From: Longibaculum muris
GTDB lineage: Bacteria > Bacillota_I > Bacilli_A > Erysipelotrichales > Coprobacillaceae
Direction of reading: 5' to 3'
Assembly: GCF_004343035.1 (NCBI RefSeq)
Contig: NZ_SMCQ01000005.1
Location: forward strand, 1-64,000
Length of the DNA stretch: 64,000 bases
The notes under the pieces were generated by a model. That model was not told where the DNA came from and searched no databases. It saw nothing but the letters and a program-made list of their open reading frames with translations. A program made the position numbers and the translations under genes. This document shows positions 1-6,601 of this stretch, piece after piece; the stretch's first letter is position 1; every line of letters begins with the position of its first letter.

Positions 1-16
1 ACAATATTAGCTACAT

Positions 17-48
17 AAAAAAATGAAGTTGTCTTATCGACAACTTCA
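17..48 (-). terminator. Terminator of the peptide-maturation operon
   Basis: A 10-bp perfect stem (24-33 with 39-48, loop of 5) is followed on the minus strand by seven T residues. It lies just after the stop of the last gene of the operon, so the operon appears to end inside the window. Confidence 0.85.
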
Positions 49-66
49 ATAATAATTTTAATTATT

Positions 67-927
67 TCACCTGTCTACTTGACAGGGGCGGTTCACTTCT
101 TTTAGTTTAATTATTTTATTTATAATTTCATTTACATATATATTTGAATTTGATAAATACATTCTCACAAATAATAATCTTATATCTAAAATTAATCTTT
201 GAAATTCAAAAACAAAATCTTCCAATATACGTTTATTTTCTCTGCTACTCTCATCCATTAAAATATTAATTAAATTCACTCTACAAGCTAAATAACCTCC
301 CGAAAAAAAAGTAGAGTTCATTTCAGCAAATATATTCTTATCAGTATTTTCTTTTATAGATTTGATAAATAAGTCAAATTTCTTATTATAATTTTCTAAA
401 GAATTAGGAATAGTATTTGCAATTTCTTTTGTAGTTATATTCTTTTTCCCTTTTTTACATTTAAAAATTTTATATACATATACGTCATCTTTATATATTA
501 ATTCTAAATTTTCTAATTTACTCTCAATTTTTATTGGTTGTATCAAAGGAATAAACGAATCCTTTAAATAAAGCTCTTTATTCCTTTGTTTCACAAGTAT
601 GTAGTGATACTTTTTCTTTATTTTATTAGATACTTCAAAAAAATCATGATAATTTAAATAGGATAAGGGTGAATGAACTATAATCGGTAAATCATGTTCT
701 AGATTTTCTTTATTTATTTCAACAATACAATATCCTAAAGAAGATAAGCCATCTTTCATTATATCCATAATGGGTGATATAATTGCTCCCGTTTTTTTAT
801 CATTATCAATTTTTAAAATTTTTTCTGATAAATATAGCGATTTTTCTTGAATATTCTTATCACCAAAATATTCAATTAATGTCCCACTAAAACATGAGGT
901 ATATAAAGAATTACTTTGTTTATTCAA
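67..927 (-). CDS. BtrH-like papain-fold protein (possible acyltransferase or peptidase)
   Basis: A 286-residue protein, last gene of the peptide-maturation operon. The N-terminus has SCFSGTLIEYFG (Cys12), which resembles the nucleophile region of BtrH N-terminal domains, where Cys is followed by a short helix. About 95 residues later comes YHYILVK (His108) and then LYLKDS (Asp123), the usual His and Asp spacing of C39/BtrH-type folds. In butirosin biosynthesis BtrH moves an acyl group from the carrier protein BtrI to an aminoglycoside; a carrier-like protein is also encoded in this operon, so acyl transfer to a peptide is a reasonable inference. Processing of the peptide is the alternative. 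The start is a TTG overlapping the stop of the permease gene by 4 bases. The C-terminal half is not recognised. Confidence 0.6.
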   Translation of the reverse strand: MNKQSNSLYTSCFSGTLIEYFGDKNIQEKSLYLSEKILKIDNDKKTGAIISPIMDIMKDGLSSLGYCIVEINKENLEHDLPIIVHSPLSYLNYHDFFEVSNKIKKKYHYILVKQRNKELYLKDSFIPLIQPIKIESKLENLELIYKDDVYVYKIFKCKKGKKNITTKEIANTIPNSLENYNKKFDLFIKSIKENTDKNIFAEMNSTFFSGGYLACRVNLINILMDESSRENKRILEDFVFEFQRLILDIRLLFVRMYLSNSNIYVNEIINKIIKLKEVNRPCQVDR

Positions 928-1709
928 TACGTATCAAACGCTCCTTCCCTTCTAATGATTTTTAAAGCTCTACCAAATAAAAAAGAACCAATCATTATCC
1001 AAAATAAATTAATACATATATATCCTAACCATAATTCCCAACCTACTGTTAATTCTAGATATATTTTTCTACATATCTCTATTCCCAAACTGTATGGTAT
1101 TAAAGCGACAATAATATTATCCAATGGCTTCATTACATTTGATATAAATATTAGTAATGTTTGAACAATTAATATTAAACTACTTGATTTTTTCTCTTTC
1201 AAAACAATAGTGCTTAATAATAATCCTATTCCATACATACCAATTATTGCTGGTATATTTAAAATTATTGAAACAAAAAAGAATACAATATCTCTAATTG
1301 TTAAATTAGTTAAAAAAAACATCAAAATAATAAGTGCTAATATAATTAAAAAATTCGTTAATAAATTAATAATTAATTTAATAAAGTATAATATTTGTAT
1401 TTTAAAACTACTTTGCATTTTTTGCTCTAAAATACCTTCGCTTGCTTCCGAAGAAACTATTGATGTAGAAAATCCAAGTGCTAATGAAGAAAACTGCCAA
1501 AACAAAAAACCAATAAAAAACAAAATATTTCCATCATTTGAAGATATATCATAATATATCTTTAATGGTGATCCCTCATTAAAGAAAAATGCAATCAAAA
1601 ACACACCTACTATCATTATAAAATCACTGATCATTCCTACTTTATATTGCAATCTGGATAAAAAAGTAATCCTTAATTCTATTTTAAGTAATTCATAGTA
1701 TTTTTTCAT
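924..1709 (-). CDS. ABC-2 type transporter permease
   Basis: A 261-residue membrane protein with about six hydrophobic segments, the size and layout of ABC-2 family permeases that export peptides or antibiotics. The first segment starts near residue 25 (IMIVGVFLIAFFF) and the last lies near residue 230. It overlaps the end of the ATPase gene by 17 bases and has a good ribosome site (AAGGAG) inside that gene, so the two are translationally linked. It probably forms the export channel for the matured peptide with the preceding ATPase. The ATPase and permease are separate polypeptides and no C39 leader protease domain is attached, so leader removal must come from elsewhere, probably the S8 protease in this operon. 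Confidence 0.85.
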   Translation of the reverse strand: MKKYYELLKIELRITFLSRLQYKVGMISDFIMIVGVFLIAFFFNEGSPLKIYYDISSNDGNILFFIGFLFWQFSSLALGFSTSIVSSEASEGILEQKMQSSFKIQILYFIKLIINLLTNFLIILALIILMFFLTNLTIRDIVFFFVSIILNIPAIIGMYGIGLLLSTIVLKEKKSSSLILIVQTLLIFISNVMKPLDNIIVALIPYSLGIEICRKIYLELTVGWELWLGYICINLFWIMIGSFLFGRALKIIRREGAFDTY

Positions 1710-2418
1710 TTTCTTCTCCTTGATTTTCTATAAAAATTTCAGTTAAACTATCTACCTCTAATTTTGAATCTATTGTTTTTATGACTTGACCATTTTTTAA
1801 AAACAAATATCTTGTGCTTATATCCGCCAAAAAACTTAAGTCATGCGATGATATCACTAAAACTTTCCCTCTTTTTTTAGACATATCTATTAAGATATCT
1901 TTTATTAAATTAATATTCTCTATATCTAATCCCTCTGTTGGTTCGTCTAAAATAAGATATTTACAATTACAACAAAAAACAGCTAATAGTTTAACTATTT
2001 TTTTCTGACCTGTAGATAATTCTTCAACTTTTCTTACTAACTCATTTTCAAATTTAATATATTTTAAGTAATAATTAAGATTTTCTAGTATTTGCTTTTT
2101 CTTAGTTCCTTTCAAAATTCCATAGTAAATAATATTATCTTTTGCTGTATTTTTATATGACAAATCTCTTTCATTTGTGGATTGATATGCAACATTATTA
2201 TGAGCCCATTCTAAATAATCAGATTTATTTTCATTATTGACATGTATTGATCCCCCATTTATATCTAAGATACCACTGATTACTTTCATTAATGTTGTTT
2301 TTCCAGCACCATTATTACCAACCAATGCAACAATCTGGTTATCTTCAAGTGAAAAATTAATTTCTTTTAATATACGATGTTTTTTTATATCCTTTTGAAT
2401 GTCTTCAACTATTATCAT
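1693..2418 (-). CDS. ABC transporter ATP-binding protein
   Basis: A 241-residue nucleotide-binding subunit. It has a Walker A motif (GNNGAGKTT, about residues 34-42), a degenerate signature LSTGQKK, a Walker B followed by the catalytic Glu (YLILDEPTEGLD) and a switch His (VISSHD). The start at MIIVEDIQ is preferred over an ATG four codons upstream because GGAGGC lies 4 bases before it. It pairs with the ABC-2 permease directly downstream. Dedicated export of the operon's peptide, or self-immunity, are the likely roles. Codon use is as AT-rich as the rest of the operon. Confidence 0.88.
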   Translation of the reverse strand: MIIVEDIQKDIKKHRILKEINFSLEDNQIVALVGNNGAGKTTLMKVISGILDINGGSIHVNNENKSDYLEWAHNNVAYQSTNERDLSYKNTAKDNIIYYGILKGTKKKQILENLNYYLKYIKFENELVRKVEELSTGQKKIVKLLAVFCCNCKYLILDEPTEGLDIENINLIKDILIDMSKKRGKVLVISSHDLSFLADISTRYLFLKNGQVIKTIDSKLEVDSLTEIFIENQGEENEKIL

Positions 2419-2485
2419 ATATGCCTCCATAAATTTATCTGATTTTCTTCTTTAACTATACTATTTCAAAACGTAATTACTATTC

Positions 2486-4271
2486 CTATCTTTCACAAAA
2501 ATATTCAATCATATGATTATATATTGATTCAAATTTTCCATTGATTAATATTGGCTTACCTAATCTTTTATATAATTTTTCCTTGACAATTTCAATTTCA
2601 ATATCTGATAAGCTCTTTTCTTCTTTGTCAAATATTACCCAATCACTATTTTTTTGATACGGATATAAAATCAAAGCTCCAACATATGAATTTAGATAAT
2701 TTTCTAAATATAAAATAGTACGTTTAATGAAATTTATATCATCATTACTATTAATGACTAAATATATCAAATCCGGTTGACTAGCTATTAGTAAAGATTC
2801 TTGTTCAAAAGAAAGAAAATTTAAATTATTAAAAGAATATGGTATTGTCTGTGATTGAGTCCCCAAAATCATTATCTCACTATCTTTTTCTATTGAGGAT
2901 AATAACTTATTATATGTCAAAATTTGTTTATAAATATTGCCATTTAAGTCAATACCATAGCCAGATGGAAACATTTTATCAAATCCAAAAAGATATGAAG
3001 ATGGTTCGGTTCCAAATTGTGAAAACTTATATCCACTTTTTTTTAATTCTCTTCTTAATCCAAGTTGTAAAGTAAATTTCCCCTGTCTTGGTGATGTCCC
3101 ACAAATTGCAACAGTTGGTATTGATAACACATTTAAACTTCCAAGATTATTATCAATAACATTAAAATTCTTATATAATTCGTTAGAACTAAATACATTT
3201 AATCCAGATAAAATATTTCTTTTTACCAAGTCGTTATACTTTTTTAAATCGTCAAAACAATAAATATTTTTTCTATTTACATAACAATAATCTAATAAAT
3301 ATTTAGTATAATCATAATTAAAAATTTGATTTATTTTATCTAAACGTCCAACTATAAGGGTATCAAAATCATTATATTTTGATATTTGATTTATATTAAA
3401 GAGTTTAAAAGCACCCAAAATTCGCTTATTGTTTACTGTTCTCTCATTATAATAATTATTAACATCAAAAATATATTTTATATTAAAATCTAAAAGATCT
3501 TTATTTTCTAACAAAACAATTGTTTCCTTATTTAACGGAAATATAGCAGCATCATTTATATAGTCAATATTTGCATTTTGTTCAATACTTTCTATTTCGA
3601 ATTCCATTATATTGATGGCATCCTTTTTCAATTGCTTAAAAATATCTTCAAACTGATAATTTAAGTTTAATAAATCTAATATTTTTATCGTAATGTATGG
3701 CGATGCAAAACTCGATCCGCTTACATTTTTATAATTTCCATCTTTCCATGGTAATAATTGTTTGCCACCAAATCCTAATATATTAATATTAGAATTATTT
3801 AGAACAATATAATCATTTATTTTTTTACATTTTAAAGAGAACTGAACTCCTATTACTTCTGGAAGGCAAGCGGGATATGAAATTGCCCCCTCATTATCAA
3901 AAGAAGATACAATAAATATTTTTTCTTTGTATAATAATGAACATATTTTTTTTATTTCTTTTTTCATACTCGGACAAATTATTCCACTACTTATATGAAT
4001 CAAATCTATATCTTTCATATTCATATATATATAATAATGTATCATATAATTTTTCTTCGTTTGTAAAAGAATTTTTTCCATATATATTTACTGTATATAT
4101 TTCTGTATCAAATGTATTATTCTGTATTATATAAGTTATAGCAGTCCCATGTCCAATATAGTCTTCGAAAGGATTATATTGATTAAATAAATTAATTCTT
4201 TTTATTCTATTCAAATTAATATTTTTGTTATTGATATCAACCCCTGTATCAATAATAACAATCTTTCTCAT
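2486..4271 (-). CDS. Frameshifted subtilisin-like (S8) protease fused to a peptide-maturation P-loop-like domain
   Basis: Two overlapping reading frames together encode one protein. The first (start ATG 4271, ribosome site AAAGGAG) carries the catalytic Asp in IIDTGVD and His in YIGHGTA. The second (ending 2486) carries the oxyanion-type segment SSFDNEG and the catalytic Ser in SGSSFASP. The frames meet at an 11-base AT tract near 4028, where gain of one AT unit, or loss of one base, would rejoin them. After the protease domain (about 240 residues), the second part continues to a C-terminal domain with GTSPRQGKFTLQL followed by QFGTEPSSYLFG. From memory this pattern belongs to clostridial peptide maturation proteins (TIGR04066-like). 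The protease could remove the leader of the small peptides. The gene may be phase-variable, decayed, or affected by a sequencing error. Confidence 0.75.
4023..4033. repeat. AT dinucleotide tract at the protease frameshift
   Basis: Five and a half AT units (11 bases) lie exactly where the two frames of the S8 protease overlap. Expanding the tract by one unit would join the Asp/His part to the Ser part, so strand slippage here could switch the gene on and off. Confidence 0.7.
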
Positions 4272-4297
4272 CAAATTATCTCCTTTCCCCCCAAAAA

Positions 4298-4317
4298 TTT
4301 ATAAAGTAACTAAGGAT
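4298..4317 (+). repeat. Left arm of a perfect 20-bp inverted repeat
   Basis: This arm is the exact reverse complement of 4488-4507. The two arms enclose 170 bases that contain the 27-residue precursor gene and its ribosome site. Identity stops abruptly on both sides and no target-site duplication is visible. Confidence 0.85.
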
Positions 4318-4368
4318 ACATAAAAAAATCTAATTAATTTTATTTTCTACTATACTTATAATTACTTT

Positions 4369-4452
4369 TTAGCTACACTTATTATTGCCTTCACCATATA
4401 AAACAACACTGTTATTTGTTGATTTAGTTGGTTTAACTAATTTCTTTTTCAT
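4369..4452 (-). CDS. Candidate 27-residue ribosomally made precursor peptide
   Basis: A small gene with a strong ribosome site (AGAGGAG, 7 bases before the ATG). The product begins MKKKLVKPTKS, is rich in Asn and Ser in the middle, and ends LYGEGNNKCS with one Cys next to last. The basic KKKLVKP start recalls short clostridial bacteriocin-like precursors found with acyl-carrier-related maturation proteins (CLI_3235 type; recalled, not searched). It lies between the carrier-like gene and the protease gene and inside a perfect inverted repeat. A role as substrate of the maturation system is inferred from size and position. With only one Cys, thioether ring formation of the usual multi-Cys kind is unlikely. 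Confidence 0.6.
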   Translation of the reverse strand: MKKKLVKPTKSTNNSVVLYGEGNNKCS

Positions 4453-4487
4453 AAAGATATCTCCTCTAAATTTTAATGTAATTGTTA

Positions 4488-4507
4488 ATCCTTAGTTACT
4501 TTATAAA
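4488..4507 (-). repeat. Right arm of a perfect 20-bp inverted repeat
   Basis: Exact reverse complement of 4298-4317. The arm overlaps the space between the stop of the carrier-like gene and the ribosome site of the small peptide gene. Confidence 0.85.
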
Positions 4508-4510
4508 GTC

Positions 4511-4741
4511 TTACTTTAGCATATCCTGAATCAGACAAAGAAAATCATTAAATGAATGTAATTCCCTAAAGTCTAAATTTTGCTCGAATAAATCCAATAA
4601 AAATTCTTTTTGAATTTCAGCAATTAAAACAACCAATTGCATAGAATCAATATTTAATTTTATTTTTTTATTTTCATCTGTTATATAAATCCCTGACAAT
4701 TTAAAGATATTTATTAATGTTTTTTCAACTTCATCTTCCAT
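4511..4741 (-). CDS. Acyl carrier-related protein of a peptide maturation system
   Basis: A 76-residue acidic protein with the carrier-protein core. NIDSMQLVVLIAEIQKEF contains Ser33 in a DS motif, the expected 4'-phosphopantetheine attachment site, followed by the amphipathic helix II. The length matches stand-alone carrier proteins. It differs from the fatty-acid ACP in lacking the DSLD context (DSMQ here). No ketosynthase or adenylation gene is nearby, so the acyl or aminoacyl group would have to come from general metabolism or an unlinked ligase. Clostridial families of 'acyl carrier-related' proteins occur beside precursor peptides, which fits this setting. It may hand a group to the BtrH-like protein of the same operon. 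Start has AGGAAA upstream. Confidence 0.72.
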   Translation of the reverse strand: MEDEVEKTLINIFKLSGIYITDENKKIKLNIDSMQLVVLIAEIQKEFLLDLFEQNLDFRELHSFNDFLCLIQDMLK

Positions 4742-4770
4742 GTCTCTTTTTCCTTTCTATATTATGTATT

Positions 4771-4869
4771 TTATTTTTTAGGTTTATAATATCCCATTGG
4801 AGAACAGCAGTAATCTGATTTAATTACATATCCAACAATCATAGCTGTTATTTTTTTTAACAATTTCAT
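4771..4869 (-). CDS. Small AgrD-like peptide (32 residues), first gene of the operon
   Basis: This short gene has one of the strongest ribosome sites in the region (GGAAGGAGG, 7 bases before the ATG). The product starts MKLLKKITAMIVGYVIK, an amphipathic basic helix, followed by SDYCCSPMGYYKPKK. A hydrophobic leader, a Cys, an aromatic pair and a basic Pro-Lys tail resemble cyclic-lactone autoinducer precursors of the AgrD type. No agrB-like gene lies in the operon, so processing would need a protease encoded elsewhere or the S8 protease here. The other option is that it is a second substrate of the maturation system. No paralogue is seen in the window. Confidence 0.62.
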   Translation of the reverse strand: MKLLKKITAMIVGYVIKSDYCCSPMGYYKPKK

Positions 4870-4894
4870 ATTTTTACCTCCTTCCTTTTTCTGT

Positions 4895-4923
4895 ATTATA
4901 TTACAAAAAAAAAACGTTTTTAA
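4895..4923 (-). promoter_or_regulatory. Promoter of the peptide-maturation operon
   Basis: A consensus -10 TATAAT (4900-4895) follows a weak -35 TTAAAA (4923-4918) at 17 bp. The weak -35 suggests dependence on an activator, which fits the direct repeats next to it. Confidence 0.6.
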
Positions 4924-4925
4924 TT

Positions 4926-4955
4926 ATTATCATCGAGCGTTAAAAAATTATCATC
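4926..4955 (-). promoter_or_regulatory. Two 9-bp direct repeats 12 bp apart (activator site candidate)
   Basis: GATGATAAT occurs twice on the minus strand (4955-4947 and 4934-4926) with exactly 12 bases between. The second copy ends 2 bases before the -35. The 9-12-9 layout is that of LytTR-domain regulators such as AgrA, ComE and PlnC. The repeat sequence itself is not one I can assign to a known regulator. Confidence 0.55.
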
Positions 4956-5287
4956 AAATGTCGTTTTGACATAATAATATTATTTATTTTTGTTCTAAAT
5001 ATATATTTCTTTTATCATTCTAAACTATATTCAAAAAATATTATAAAAAAAGATCTGTAACAATATATTTATGAGTAACTAAATATATCAGGGGATTTTT
5101 TGAGCACTTCATTTTATTGGGGTGCTCTTTCCTTTCACTTTATTGCTGATTTCAATTATTTTGGGGTAGATACTCTGTTTCCCTTTTTTATTATTCTTAA
5201 TTGTTTTATTATTTAGTTATAAAATCTACAGAAAGATAAAAGGATAATTATCTCCCCTCCGACAGTTCGATTAATTATCCTGTTCCA
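4956..5287. other. Gene-free AT-rich stretch with two hairpins
   Basis: No credible gene is seen here. A 6-bp stem, GAGCAC with GTGCTC (5102-5127), is followed by a short T run on the plus strand. A 9-bp stem, GGATAATTA with TAATTATCC (5242-5280), has a 21-base loop and a T-rich exit on the minus strand. Both may be ends or terminators of the transposon relics next to them. Confidence 0.4.
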
Positions 5288-5490
5288 TTGAACAATACGA
5301 TAATAATAAAATTAAACAAAAAAATCAAGTCTATTAATCAATTTAGTTATGATGAAATCATTAATTCAATCAATTTTCATCTTATACATTGTCCAAACTG
5401 TCAATTATCCGATTGGTCAACTCATGCCTACTATTCTAGACACGTTGATTTTTTTAATCGTCGTCATACAGTTCGCATACTCAGAGTGAA
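5288..5490 (+). pseudogene. 5' fragment of a zinc-finger transposon-associated protein (DUF6431-like)
   Basis: From a TTG start the frame reads about 65 sensible residues: a region with HLIHCPNCQLSDWSTHAYYSRHV and then RRHTVRILRV. A single CPxC pair followed by HAYYSR and a RILRV strand is typical of the N-terminus of transposon-associated DUF6431-type proteins. The expected second Cys pair after RILRV is missing, and the sequence then runs into the antisense of another transposase fragment. It is therefore truncated by a rearrangement. Assignment is from pattern memory only. Confidence 0.5.
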
Positions 5491-5647
5491 CAGGGGAAAC
5501 ACAAACAGGACAAATATCATCATGAGATGTTGCCTTTACATAAATAGTAACTGTATCGTTATCATCTTTCCAGTCATAAACAATGAAATCATCACCAAAA
5601 AGTTTTTCATTCAAATCGATCTTATTATATTTCATAAACATCACCAT
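5470..5647 (-). pseudogene. 5' fragment of an ISL3-type transposase
   Basis: The minus-strand frame begins MVMFMKYNKIDLNEKLFG and reaches ICPVCVSPVHSEYANCMTT, the first half of an ISL3-family zinc-binding domain (CPxC, then HS.Y). After about 60 residues it passes into antisense of the neighbouring plus-strand fragment and stops. Only the N-terminus remains, out of an expected 400 or more residues. The two relics are joined head to head near 5460-5490. Confidence 0.55.
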
Positions 5648-5701
5648 CCTTACATCTCTATTATACCCTAATACCCAAATATAAGAAATAATATCCTAAT
5701 A

Positions 5702-5728
5702 AAAACCACGTCTAAAAGGCGTGGTTTT
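5702..5728 (-). terminator. Right-end hairpin of the IS200-like element
   Basis: A 9-bp perfect stem with a 9-base loop follows the tnpA stop. It can serve as the transposase recognition hairpin and as a transcription terminator that protects the element from read-through. Confidence 0.7.
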
Positions 5729-5834
5729 CTCTGCGGCTATAAGCCTTTGTTACTTGCTCGCGTCTCAAGGCGCTGCTTTCACTTCGTTCAAGCTACCGCT
5801 CTTGACTCTCGCTATCCCTCAAAGGGATTTTTTG

Positions 5835-6335
5835 CTATTTTTCTTTCTTCCCTTTTTTCTTCTTCTCTTTCTTGATTTCCTTTTCTTCAAATGGATCCTT
5901 GTATTCTTTCACACTCAGTTTATCCATCGCTATATCATATGCTTCTTGCTCCCTTATATATTTTGCGACTGTTTGATCATTTAGTCCTACTGTACTTACA
6001 TAATATCCTTCTGCCCAAAAATGTCTATTCCCATATTGATATTTTAAATTGGCATGCCTATCAAACATCATCATTGCTGACTTCCCTTTGAGATATCCCA
6101 TAAATGATGATATGCTTTCTTTTGGTGGTATCATCACCAGCATATGAACATGATCTATCATCAAGTGTCCCTCTATTATTTCTACTCCTCTATATCTGCA
6201 TAATCTTCTCAATATTTCTCCCAAGTCTTCTCGATATTGATTATATATCGCTTTTCGTCTATACTTAGGTGTGAACACAATATGGTATTTACACATCCAT
6301 TTTGTGTGTGCTAAAGAATTCGCTTTTTTAGCCAT
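5835..6335 (-). CDS. tnpA: IS200-family transposase TnpA
   Basis: A 166-residue HUH single-strand transposase. It has KYHIVFTPKYRR near the start, the metal-binding HUH motif in IDHVHMLV, GYLKGKSAMM, and the catalytic Tyr in VAKYIREQE. The start MAKKANS is chosen because GGAAAGGTGA lies just upstream; an upstream ATG (6383) would place the ribosome site inside the gene. All key residues are present, so it looks active. The last 20 residues are a run of Lys and Glu (KKEKKKKGKKEK), longer and more basic than usual for the family. Confidence 0.9.
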   Translation of the reverse strand: MAKKANSLAHTKWMCKYHIVFTPKYRRKAIYNQYREDLGEILRRLCRYRGVEIIEGHLMIDHVHMLVMIPPKESISSFMGYLKGKSAMMMFDRHANLKYQYGNRHFWAEGYYVSTVGLNDQTVAKYIREQEAYDIAMDKLSVKEYKDPFEEKEIKKEKKKKGKKEK

Positions 6336-6520
6336 AGTCAAATCACCTTTCCTTTCTTTTAATGATAGCTTGAACAACTTCATTATACCGGAAAGGTGAT
6401 ACTACTGTATAACTTTTTATTTCTCCACCCGCATAGCAGGTGGTTTTTTGTTTCACACATTTCATGTGTTCAACTGACTAAAGTCTATTTGTTCAAATTT
6501 TCAATTTGAACAGTATAAAC

Positions 6521-6547
6521 AAAAAACAGTACAATTTCTTGTACTGT
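6521..6547 (-). terminator. Terminator after relA
   Basis: ACAGTACAA pairs with TTGTACTGT (6526-6547, 4-base loop) and is followed on the minus strand by six T residues. A second hairpin (GTTCAAATT with AATTTGAAC, 6491-6511) lies just beyond. Confidence 0.85.
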
Positions 6548-6601
6548 TTAGATAGTTATTCTACCCATAACCGAGTAAGAACCGAAAATCTATAGTGGTT
6601 C

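Larger units (their letters stand above)
5690..6460 (-). mobile_element. IS200-like insertion sequence
   Basis: One tnpA gene sits between two subterminal hairpins: CCACC with GGTGG at 6425-6443 upstream of the gene, and AAAACCACG with CGTGGTTTT at 5702-5728 downstream. No tnpB accessory gene is present, which defines the IS200 rather than the IS605 group. Such elements lack terminal inverted repeats and make no target duplication, so exact ends cannot be fixed by eye. Confidence 0.8.

Noticed and set aside
4298-4507. The 20-bp inverted repeat as an ordinary transcription terminator
   Set aside because: The loop would be 170 bases and no T run follows either arm, so a simple terminator is not supported.
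4771-4869. The first small peptide as a phenol-soluble-modulin-like toxin
   Set aside because: The helix is short and is followed by a Cys-rich, Pro-containing tail, which fits a processed precursor better.
5102-5127. Hairpin near 5110 as a riboswitch
   Set aside because: The stem is only 6 bp, no gene follows on that strand except a transposon relic, and no conserved aptamer features were seen.
5417-5470. The last 15 residues of the ISL3-type fragment
   Set aside because: They are antisense to a sensible plus-strand coding stretch and do not continue the transposase.
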